A stretch of DNA of 64,000 nt from Pratylenchus scribneri. Taxonomy: Eukaryota > Nematoda > Chromadorea > Rhabditida > Pratylenchidae. Numbering within the stretch: the first letter of the stretch is position 1; each line of letters starts with the position of its first letter. The notes beneath the pieces were generated by a model. It was not told where the DNA came from and made no database searches. It saw only the letters and a program-made list of their open reading frames with translations. The translations under genes and the position numbers were made by a program. Below are positions 48,701 to 60,700 of this stretch, one piece after another. The stretch covers positions 2,046,001 to 2,110,000 of the forward strand of contig JAQSEB010000016.1 in the NCBI GenBank assembly GCA_030063045.1, given 5' to 3'.

Positions 48701-51700
48701 GATGAAGAGAAACCGCCAACCACAAAGAAACCATCAATCGATAAAGGCGAATCAGGTGGGTAGACATTCCTTAAACATAATTTTGCACTATTTTCTAAAA
48801 TCTCTATCATCTAAAATATCTAAATTTGCACAAAATTGTTTGAAAAACAAACTGTTTTCAGAAGCTGTCGTTGATGATGGCAAGAAGAAAAAGAAACGAA
48901 CTGTTTCGGACATCAAAGAAGATAAAGCCAAAGCCGAATCAGGCGAAGAACCAAGCTCTACCTTCACAATTAAAAAGACTGGCGATAAAATCGATGAAGA
49001 ATCAGCTTTGCCAATGGAAGAAAAATTAGTGAAATTGGAACAGCCAAAGACCAAAAAAGCCGGCGAAAAACTTTCACCGGAGGAAGAAAAAGCTGAACAA
49101 ATGAAAGCAGGCAAAAAAGGAATTCGGCCAGAAGATGAAAAGAAAGCTGAAGAAGATGAAGCCAAAGCCAAAATGAATGAATTGGCCCGAAAACGCAAAG
49201 AGAAGGCTTTAGCCAAAGAAGAAGAGGAACGGAAACGAAAGGAGGATGAAGCCGCGCAACGCCGAAAATCGATTGAAGATAAGCGATTAGCTGAACAAAA
49301 AGCCAAAGAAGAAGCTGATGCTGCGATGAAAAAAGCCAAGGATGGACAAGAGAAAGTGGATACTACAGTGAAGAAATTCCAATTAGATGAAGAGAAACCG
49401 CCAACCACAAAGAAACCATCAATCGATAAAGGCGAATCAGGTGGGTAGACATTCCTTAAACATAATTTTGCACTATTTTCTAAAATCTCTATCATCTAAA
49501 ATATCTAAATTTGCACAAAATTGTTTGAAAAACAAACTGTTTTCAGAAGCTGTCGTTGATGATGGCAAGAAGAAAAAGAAACGAACTGTTTCGGACATTA
49601 AAGAAGATAAAGCCAAAGCCGAAGCAGGCGAAGAGCCAAGCTCTGCTTTCACAATTAAAAAGCCTGGCGATAAAATTGATGAAGAATCAGCTTCGCCAAT
49701 GGAAGAAAAATTGGTAAAATTAGAACAGCCAAAGACCAAAAAAGCCGCCGAAAAACTTTCACCGGATGAAGAAAAAGCTGAACAAATGAAAGCAGGCAAA
49801 AAAGGAATTCGGCCAGAAGATGAAAAGAAAGCTGAAGAGGATGAAGCCAAGGCCAAAATGGATGAATTGGCACGAAAACGCAAAGAGAAGGCTTTAGCCA
49901 AAGAAGAAGAGGAACGGAAACGCAAAGAAGATGAAGCTGCACAACGCCGAAAATCGATTGAAGATAAGCGATTAGCTGAACAAAAAGCTAAAGAAGAAGC
50001 CGAAGCAGCGATGAGGAAGGTCAAGGATGGTCAAGAGAAAGTTGATACCACAGTGAAGAAATTCCAATTAGATGAAGAGAAACCGCCAACAACAAAGAAA
50101 CCATCAATCGATAAAGGCGAATCAGGTGGGTAGACATTCCTTAAACTTAATTTTGCACTATTTTCTAAAATCTCTTCTCATCTAAAATATCTAAATTTGC
50201 ACAAAATTTTTTGAAAATCATAAACTTTTTTTAAGAAGCTGTCGTTGATGATGGCAAGAAGAAAAAGAAACGCACTGTTTCGGACATCAAAGAAGATAAA
50301 GCCAAAGCAGAAGCAGGCGAAGAGCCAAGCTCTGCCTTCACAATTAAAAAGCCTGGCGATAAAATTGATGAAGAATCAGCTTCGCCAATGGAAGAAAAAT
50401 TGGTAAAATTAGAACAGCCAAAGACCAAAAAAGCCGGCGAAAAACTTTCACCGGAGGAAGAAAAAGCTGAACAAATGAAAGCAGGCAAAAAAGGAATTCG
50501 GCCAGAAGATGAAAAGAAAGCGGAAGAAGATGAAGCCAAGGCCAAAATGGATGAATTGGCCCGAAAGCGTAAAGAGAAGGCTTTAGACAAAGAAGAAGAG
50601 GAGCGGAAACGAAAGGAGGATGAAGCCGCGCAACGCCGAAAATCGATTGAAGATAAGCGATTAGCTGAACAAAAGGCCAAAGAAGAAGCCGAAGCTGCGA
50701 TGAAGAAGGCCAAGGATGGACAAGAGAAAGTTGATACCACAGTGAAGAAATTCCAATTAGATGAAGAGAAACCGCCAACCACAAAGAAACCATCAATCGA
50801 TAAAGGCGAATCAGGTGGGTAGACATTCCTTAAACATAATTTTGCACTATTTTCTAAAATCTCTATCATCTAAAATATCTAAATTTGCACAAAATTGTTT
50901 GAAAAACAAACTGTTTTCAGAAGCTGTCGTTGATGATGGCAAGAAGAAAAAGAAACGAACTGTTTCGGACATCAAAGAAGATAAAGCCAAAGCCGAATCA
51001 GGCGAAGAACCAAGCTCTACCTTCACAATTAAAAAGACTGGCGATAAAATCGATGAAGAATCAGCTTTGCCAATGGAAGAAAAATTAGTGAAATTGGAAC
51101 AGCCAAAGACCAAAAAAGCCGGCGAAAAACTTTCACCGGAGGAAGAAAAAGCTGAACAAATGAAAGCAGGCAAAAAAGGAATTCGGCCAGAAGATGAAAA
51201 GAAAGCTGAAGAAGATGAAGCCAAAGCCAAAATGAATGAATTGGCCCGAAAACGCAAAGAGAAGGCTTTAGCCAAAGAAGAAGAGGAACGGAAACGAAAG
51301 GAGGATGAAGCCGCGCAACGCCGAAAATCGATTGAAGATAAGCGATTAGCTGAACAAAAAGCCAAAGAAGAAGCTGATGCTGCGATGAAAAAAGCCAAGG
51401 ATGGACAAGAGAAAGTTGATACCACAGTGAAGAAATTCCAATTAGATGAAGAGAAACCGCCAACCACAAAGAAACCATCAATCGATAAAGGCGAATCAGG
51501 TGGGTAGACATTCCTTAAACATAATTTTGCACTATTTTCTAAAATCTCTATCATCTAAAATATCTAAATTTGCACAAAATTGTTTGAAAAACAAACTGTT
51601 TTCAGAAGCTGTCGTTGATGATGGCAAGAAGAAAAAGAAACTAACTGTTTCGGACATTAAAGAAGATAAAGCCAAAGCCGAAGCAGGCGAAGAGCCAAGC

Positions 51701-54700
51701 TCTGCTTTCACAATTAAAAAGCCTGGCGATAAAATTGATGAAGAATCAGCTTCGCCAATGGAAGAAAAATTGGTAAAATTAGAACAGCCAAAGACCAAAA
51801 AAGCCGGCGAAAAACTTTCACCGGAGGAAGAAAAAGCTGAACAAATGAAAGCAGGCAAAAAAGGAATTCGGCCAGAAGATGAAAAGAAAGCTGAAGAAGA
51901 TGAAGCCAAGGCCAAAATGAATGAATTGGCCCGAAAACGCAAAGAGAAGGCTTTAGCCAAAGAAGAAGAGGAACGGAAACGAAAGGAGGATGAAGCCGCG
52001 CAACGCCGAAAATCGATTGAAGATAAGCGATTAGCTGAACAAAAAGCCAAAGAAGAAGCTGATGCTGCGATGAAAAAAGCCAAGGATGGACAAGAGAAAG
52101 TTGATACCACAGTGAAGAAATTCCAATTAGATGAAGAGAAACCGCCAACCACAAAGAAACCATCAATCGATAAAGGCGAATCAGGTGGGTAGACATTCCT
52201 TAAACATAATTTTGCACTATTTTCTAAAATCTCTATCATCTAAAATATCTAAATTTGCACAAAATTGTTTGAAAAACAAACTGTTTTCAGAAGCTGTCGT
52301 TGATGATGGCAAGAAGAAAAAGAAACGAACTGTTTCGGACATTAAAGAAGATAAAGCCAAAGCCGAAGCAGGCGAAGAGCCAAGCTCTGCCTTCACAATT
52401 AAAAAGCCTGGCGATAAAATTGATGAAGAATCGGCATTGAAATCGCCAATGGAAGAAAAATTGGTAAAATTAGAACAGCCAAAGACCAAAAAAGCCGGCG
52501 AAAAACTTTCACCGGAGGAAGAAAAAGCTGAACAAATGAAAGCAGGCAAAAAAGGAATTCGGCCAGAAGATGAAAAGAAAGCGGAAGAAGATGAAGCCAA
52601 GGCCAAAATGGATGAATTGGCCCGAAAGCGTAAAGAGAAGGCTTTAGACAAAGAAGAAGAGGAGCGGAAACGAAAGGAGGATGAAGCCGCGCAACGCCGA
52701 AAATCGATTGAAGATAAGCGATTAGCTGAACAAAAGGCCAAAGAAGAAGCCGAAGCTGCGATGAAGAAGGCCAAGGATGGACAAGAGAAAGTTGATACCA
52801 GAGTGAAGAAATTCCAATTAGATGAAGAGAAACCGCCAACCACAAAGAAACCATCAATCGATAAAGGCGAATCAGGTGGGTAGACATTCCTTAAACATAA
52901 TTTTGCACTATTTTCTAAAATCTCTATCATCTAAAATATCTAAATTTGCACAAAATTGTTTGAAAAACAAACTGTTTTCAGAAGCTGTCGTTGATGATGG
53001 CAAGAAGAAAAAGAAACGAACTGTTTCGGACATCAAAGAAGATAAAGCCAAAGCCGAATCAGGCGAAGAACCAAGCTCTACCTTCACAATTAAAAAGACT
53101 GGCGATAAAATCGATGAAGAATCAGCTTTGCCAATGGAAGAAAAATTAGTGAAATTGGAACAGCCAAAGACCAAAAAAGCCGGCGAAAAACTTTCACCAG
53201 AGGAAGAAAAAGCTGAACAAATGAAAGCCGGCAAAAAAGGAATTCGGCCAGAAGATGAAAAGAAAGCGGAAGAAGATGAAGCCAAAGCCAAAATGAATGA
53301 ATTGGCCCGAAAACGCAAAGAGAAGGCTTTAGCCAAAGAAGAAGAGGAACGGAAACGAAAGGAGGATGAAGCCGCGCAACGCCGAAAATCGATTGAAGAT
53401 AAGCGATTAGCTGAACAAAAAGCCAAAGAAGAAGCTGATGCTGCGATGAAAAAAGCCAAGGATGGACAAGAGAAAGTTGATACCACAGTGAAGAAATTCC
53501 AATTAGATGAAGAGAAACCGCCAACCACAAAGAAACCATCAATCGATAAAGGCGAATCAGGTGGGTAGACATTCCTTAAACATAATTTTGCACTATTTTC
53601 TAAAATCTCTATCATCTAAAATATCTAAATTTGCACAAAATTGTTTGAAAAACAAACTGTTTTCAGAAGCTGTCGTTGATGATGGCAAGAAGAAAAAGAA
53701 ACGAACTGTTTCGGAAATTAAAGAAGATAAAGCCAAAGCCGAAGCAGGCGAAGAGCCAAGCTCTGCCTTCACAATTAAAAAGCCTGGCGATAAAATTGAT
53801 GAAGAATCGGCATTGAAATCGCCAATGGAAGAAAAATTGGTAAAATTAGAACAGCCAAAGACCAAAAAAGCCGGCGAAAAACTTTCACCGGAGGAAGAAA
53901 AAGCTGAACAAATGAAAGCAGGCAAAAAAGGAATTCGGCCAGAAGATGAAAAGAAAGCGGAAGAAGATGAAGCCAAGGCCAAAATGGATGAATTGGCCCG
54001 AAAGCGTAAAGAGAAGGCTTTAGACAAAGAAGAAGAGGAGCGGAAACGAAAGGAGGATGAAGCCGCGCAACGCCGAAAATCGATTGAAGATAAGCGATTA
54101 GCTGAACAAAAGGCCAAAGAAGAAGCCGAAGCTGCGATGAAGAAGGCCAAGGATGGACAAGAGAAAGTTGATACCACAGTGAAGAAATTCCAATTAGATG
54201 AAGAGAAACCGCCAACCACAAAGAAACCATCAATCGATAAAGGCGAATCAGGTGGGTAGACATTCCTTAAACATAATTTTGCACTATTTTCTAAAATCTC
54301 TATCATCTAAAATATCTAAATTTGCACAAAATTGTTTGAAAAACAAACTGTTTTCAGAAGCTGTCGTTGATGATGGCAAGAAGAAAAAGAAACGAACTGT
54401 TTCGGACATCAAAGAAGATAAAGCCAAAGCCGAATCAGGCGAAGAACCAAGCTCTACCTTCACAATTAAAAAGACTGGCGATAAAATCGATGAAGAATCA
54501 GCTTTGCCAATGGAAGAAAAATTAGTGAAATTGGAACAGCCAAAGACCAAAAAAGCCGGCGAAAAACTTTCACCGGAGGAAGAAAAAGCTGAACAAATGA
54601 AAGCAGGCAAAAAAGGAATTCGGCCAGAAGATGAAAAGAAAGCTGAAGAGGACGAAGCCAAGGCCAAAATGGATGAATTGGCTCGAAAGCGTAAAGAGAA

Positions 54701-57700
54701 GGCTTTAGCCAAAGAGGAAGAGGAGCGGAAACGAAAGGAGGATGAAGCCGCGCAACGCCGAAAATCGATTGAAGATAAGCGATTAGCTGAACAAAAGGCC
54801 AAAGAAGAAGCCGAAGCTGCGATGAAGAAGGCCAAGGATGGACAAGAGAAAGTGGATACTACAGTGAAGAAATTCCAATTAGATGAAGAGAAACCGCCAA
54901 CCACAAAGAAACCATCAATCGATAAAGGCGAATCAGGTGGGTAGACATTCCTTAAACATAATTTTGCACTATTTTCTAAAATCTCTATCATCTAAAATAT
55001 CTAAATTTGCACAAAATTGTTTGAAAAACAAACTGTTTTCAGAAGCTGTCGTTGATGATGGCAAGAAGAAAAAGAAACTAACTGTTTCGGACATTAAAGA
55101 AGATAAAGCCAAAGCCGAAGCAGGCGAAGAGCCAAGCTCTGCTTTCACAATTAAAAAGCCTGGCGATAAAATTGATGAAGAATCAGCTTCGCCAATGGAA
55201 GAAAAATTGGTAAAATTAGAACAGCCAAAGACCAAAAAAGCCGCCGAAAAACTTTCACCGGATGAAGAAAAAGCTGAACAAATGAAAGCAGGCAAAAAAG
55301 GAATTCGGCCAGAAGATGAAAAGAAAGCTGAAGAGGATGAAGCCAAGGCCAAAATGGATGAATTGGCACGAAAACGCAAAGAGAAGGCTTTAGCCAAAGA
55401 AGAAGAGGAACGGAAACGCAAAGAAGATGAAGCTGCACAACGCCGAAAATCGATTGAAGATAAGCGATTAGCTGAACAAAAAGCTAAAGAAGAAGCCGAA
55501 GCAGCGATGAGGAAGGTCAAGGATGGTCAAGAGAAAGTTGATACCACAGTGAAGAAATTCCAATTAGATGAAGAGAAACCGCCAACAACAAAGAAACCAT
55601 CAATCGATAAAGGCGAATCAGGTGGGTAGACATTCCTTAAACTTAATTTTGCACTATTTTCTAAAATCTCTTCTCATCTAAAATATCTAAATTTGCACAA
55701 AATTTTTTGAAAATCATAAACTTTTTTTAAGAAGCTGTCGTTGATGATGGCAAGAAGAAAAAGAAACGCACTGTTTCGGACATCAAAGAAGATAAAGCCA
55801 AAGCAGAAGCAGGCGAAGAGCCAAGCTCTGCCTTCACAATTAAAAAGCCTGGCGATAAAATTGATGAAGAATCAGCTTCGCCAATGGAAGAAAAATTGGT
55901 AAAATTAGAACAGCCAAAGACCAAAAAAGCCGGCGAAAAACTTTCACCGGAGGAAGAAAAAGCTGAACAAATGAAAGCAGGCAAAAAAGGAATTCGGCCA
56001 GAAGATGAAAAGAAAGCGGAAGAAGATGAAGCCACGGCCAAAATGGATGAATTGGCCCGAAAGCGTAAAGAGAAGGCTTTAGACAAAGAAGAAGAGGAGC
56101 GGAAACGAAAGGAGGATGAAGCCGCGCAACGCCGAAAATCGATTGAAGATAAGCGATTAGCTGAACAAAAGGCCAAAGAAGAAGCCGAAGCTGCGATGAA
56201 GAAGGCCAAGGATGGACAAGAGAAAGTTGATACCAGAGTGAAGAAATTCCAATTAGATGAAGAGAAACCGCCAACCACAAAGAAACCATCAATCGATAAA
56301 GGCGAATCAGGTGGGTAGACATTCCTTAAACATAATTTTGCACTATTTTCTAAAATCTCTATCATCTAAAATATCTAAATTTGCACAAAATTGTTTGAAA
56401 AACAAACTGTTTACAGAAGCTGTCGTTGATGATGGCAAGAAGAAAAAGAAACGAACTGTTTCGGACATCAAAGAAGATAAAGCCAAAGCCGAATCAGGCG
56501 AAGAACCAAGCTCTACCTTCACAATTAAAAAGACTGGCGATAAAATCGATGAAGAATCAGCTTTGCCAATGGAAGAAAAATTAGTGAAATTGGAACAGCC
56601 AAAGACCAAAAAAGCCGGCGAAAAACTTTCACCAGAGGAAGAAAAAGCTGAACAAATGAAAGCCGGCAAAAAAGGAATTCGGCCAGAAGATGAAAAGAAA
56701 GCGGAAGAAGATGAAGCCAAAGCCAAAATGAATGAATTGGCCCGAAAACGCAAAGAGAAGGCTTTAGCCAAAGAAGAAGAGGAACGGAAACGAAAGGAGG
56801 ATGAAGCCGCGCAACGCCGAAAATCGATTGAAGATAAGCGATTAGCTGAACAAAAAGCCAAAGAAGAAGCTGATGCTGCGATGAAAAAAGCCAAGGATGG
56901 ACAAGAGAAAGTTGATACCACAGTGAAGAAATTCCAATTAGATGAAGAGAAACCGCCAACCACAAAGAAACCATCAATCGATAAAGGCGAATCAGGTGGG
57001 TAGACATTCCTTAAACATAATTTTGCACTATTTTCTAAAATCTCTATCATCTAAAATATCTAAATTTGCACAAAATTGTTTGAAAAACAAACTGTTTTCA
57101 GAAGCTGTCGTTGATGATGGCAAGAAGAAAAAGAAACGAACTGTTTCGGACATTAAAGAAGATAAAGCCAAAGCCGAAGCAGGCGAAGAGCCAAGCTCTG
57201 CCTTCACAATTAAAAAGCCTGGCGATAAAATTGATGAAGAATCGGCATTGAAATCGCCAATGGAAGAAAAATTAGTGAAATTGGAACAGCCAAAGACCAA
57301 AAAAGCCGGCGAAAAACTTTCACCGGAGGAAGAAAAAGCTGAACAAATGAAAGCAGGCAAAAAAGGAATTCGGCCAGAAGATGAAAAGAAAGCTGAAGAG
57401 GACGAAGCCAAGGCCAAAATGGATGAATTGGCTCGAAAGCGTAAAGAGAAGGCTTTAGCCAAAGAGGAAGAGGAGCGGAAACGAAAGGAGGATGAAGCCG
57501 CGCAACGCCGAAAATCGATTGAAGATAAGCGATTAGCTGAACAAAAGGCCAAAGAAGAAGCCGAAGCTGCGATGAAGAAGGCCAAGGATGGACAAGAGAA
57601 AGTGGATACTACAGTGAAGAAATTCCAATTAGATGAAGAGAAACCGCCAACCACAAAGAAACCATCAATCGATAAAGGCGAATCAGGTGGGTAGACATTC

Positions 57701-60700
57701 CTTAAACATAATTTTGCACTATTTTCTAAAATCTCTATCATCTAAAATATCTAAATTTGCACAAAATTGTTTGAAAAACAAACTGTTTTCAGAAGCTGTC
57801 GTTGATGATGGCAAGAAGAAAAAGAAACGAACTGTTTCGGACATTAAAGAAGATAAAGCCGAAGCAGGCGAAGAGCCAAGCTCTGCCTTCACAATTAAAA
57901 AGCCTGGCGATAAAATTGATGAAGAATCGGCATTGAAATCGCCAATGGAAGAAAAATTAGTGAAATTGGAACAGCCAAAGACCAAAAAAGCCGGCGAAAA
58001 ACTTTCACCAGAGGAAGAAAAAGCTGAACAAATGAAAGCCGGCAAAAAAGGATTTCGGCCAGAAGATGAAAAGAAAGCGGAAGAAGATGAAGCCAAAGCC
58101 AAAATGGATGAATTGGCCCGAAAACGCAAAGAGAAGGCTTTAGCCAAAGAAGAAGAGGAACGGAAACGAAAGGAGGATGAAGCCGCGCAACGCAGAAAAT
58201 CGATTGAAGATAAGCGATTAGCTGAACAAAAGGCCAAAGAAGAAGCGGATGCTGCTATGAAAAAGGCCAAGAATGGACAAGAGAAAGTTGACATACTCAA
58301 AGAGCATTCTGATCAACTCAAACCGGAGAAATCTGAACTAACGAAGGATTCAATTGAAAAAATTGCAGCAGAAAAAGATGAAGTGAAAGGTAAAAAAGAG
58401 CCAACCTCATTGATGAAGAAGAAAATGGCTGAAGAGCAAGAAAAAGCCAAAAAACTTGCCGATGAAAAGAAACGAAAGGAAGAGGAAGAAGAGAAAAAAA
58501 GAGCTGATGAAGCGAAGAAAAGACGAGATGAATCATTGGCCAAAGAGAAAGCACAGGAAGATGAAAAAAACAAGGCAAAATCCATCAAAGATGAATCGGG
58601 CGAAAAATCCGCTAAACCAAAAGATTTGACGGAAGATGAGAAAAGACGAAAAGATCGCGAAGATAAATTGAAAAAGAGGCGTGAAGCAGAAGAAAAAGCA
58701 AAAGCCGAAGCAGATGAAGCTAAAAGAGTAAGTATTAAAAATAAATCCTGAATAATGTACTAGTCAACTGTTTTAATATAAAATATAATGGTTTTTCGTT
58801 TATATAATAAAAATCGAATTTAACTTAAAGTAAATTTTTAATTCGCTATGAATTATTTTTTCTTATGAAAACACATTTTTAGCTAATCAAAAATAATTTT
58901 TTCATATTTTTCTTATCTAAAAATATATTTTCTTCCTTAGCTAAATAAAACTTATTCTTTGTTCAACAAAAATAAATTTAATTAAATGATAACAAATTTT
59001 TATTTACTGGACAAAAAATACATTTTTAGTTTAACGAAAACACAATTAGAAAACACATATTCTTAGTTAAATGAAAACACTTCTTAGCTACGAAAATACA
59101 TTTTTATTTAAATGAAAACACATTTTTCTTAGAGAAAACACATTTTTCTTAGTTAAACAAAAATACATTTTTATTTAAATGAAAACACATTTTTCTCGTT
59201 AAATTAAAACGTATTTTTCTTAATTTAAATGAAAACACATTTTTCCTAGAGAAAACACATTTTTCTTAGAGAAAGCACATTTTTCTTAGTTAAACAAAAA
59301 TACATTTTTATTTAAACGAAAACACATTTTCTTAGTCAAACGTAAACACATTTTTCTTAGAGAAAAAGCATTTTTCTTAGTTAAACGAAAATACATTTTA
59401 TTACGAAAACACATTTTTCTTAGTTAAACGAAAATACATTTTTATTTAAACGAAAACATATTTTTAAAAGAAAATACATTTTTCTTCGTTAAATTAAAAA
59501 GGAATTTTTCTTATTTAAAAGTAAACACATTATTTAACTGAAAACAAAATTTTATAGTTTTTTACTTCTATTCAAGAATTGATCATATTAATTATTAATA
59601 TTATTTTTTAGGCAATGGATGAGATGGCAAAACGACGAGAGGATGCAAAGAAAAACAAAGAAGAAGATGAAAAGAGGAAAAAAGATGAAGCACTATTAAA
59701 AGCAAAAGCAGAAGAAGAAGAAAAAGCTCGAAAAGCATTGGCGGCCAAACAGGATGCAGATGCAGCTTTGAAGAAGGCCATGGATGAGCAAGGAAAAGTG
59801 GACACAACCGTGAAAAAATTCAAATTGGATGAAGAAAAACTGCCTCAAACCAAACAGTTATCATCAGATAAGAGCAAAACTGAAGAGCCAAGCTCTGCCT
59901 TCACATTTAAAAAGCCTGGCGATAAAATTGATGAAGAATCGGCATTGAAATCGCCAGTGGAAGAAAAATTAGTGAAATTGGAACAGCCAAAGACCAAAAA
60001 AGCTGGCGAAAAACTTTCATCGGAAGAAGGAAAAGCTGAACAAATGAAAGCAGGCAAAAAAGGAATTCGGCCAGAAGATGAAAAGAAAGCGGAAGAAGAT
60101 GAAGCCAAGGCCAAAATGGATGAATTGGCTCGAAAGCGTAAAGAGAAGGCTTTAGCCAAAGAGGAAGAGGAGCGGAAACGAAAGGAGGATGAAGCCGCGC
60201 AACGCCGAAAATCGATTGAAGATAAGCGATTAGCTGAACAAAAAGCGAAAGAAGAAGCGGATGCTGCAATGAAGAAGGCCAAGGATGGACAAGAGAAAAT
60301 GGATACTACAGTGAAGAAATTCCAATTAGATGAAGAGAAACCGCCAACCACAAAGAAACCATCAATCGATAAAGGCGAATCAGGTGGGTAGACATTCCTT
60401 AAACATAATTTTGCACTATTTTCTAAAATCTCTATCATCTAAAATATCTAAATTTGCACAAAATTGTTTGAAAAACAAACTGTTTTCAGAAGCTGTCGTT
60501 GATGATGGCAAGAAGAAAAAGAAACGAACTGTTTCGGACATTAAAGAAGAAAAAGCCAAAGCCGAAGCAGGCGAAGAGCCAAGCTCTGCCTTCACAATTA
60601 AAAAGCCTGGCGATAAAATTGATGAAGAATCGGCGTTGAAATCGCCTATGGAAGAAAAACTAGTAAAAATTCCGGCCAAAAAGAAAACAGATGACGATAA

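Larger units (their letters stand above)
44748..58727 (+). repeat. Array B: 20 tandem exon+intron units, phase 1-1
   Basis: Period is about 685 bp: exon 579 nt (585 when an extra LKS-type codon pair is present, 935 in the last), intron 106-110 nt. Each exon reads EAVVDDGKKKKKRTVSDIKE, a SAFTIKKPGDKIDEESA linker, GIRPEDEKKAEEDEAKAKMD, a long R/K/E/A helix, then VDTTVKKFQLDEEKPPTTKK and PSIDKGES|G. The intron always begins GTGGGTAGACATTCC and usually ends CTGTTTTCAG. The different phase, sequence and intron show it arose independently of array A, although both use the RTVSD module. Confidence 0.9.

Noticed and set aside
44585..57003. About 248-codon frames starting MKRNRQPQRNHQSIKANQ that run through array B introns
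   Set aside because: They begin out of frame at the end of one unit, cross the intron and enter the next exon. They are explained by stop-poor introns; the intron has consistent GT...AG signals at every copy.
887..58727. CRISPR or bacterial repeat array
   Set aside because: Repeats are 0.6-0.7 kb coding units with introns, not short direct repeats with unique spacers.
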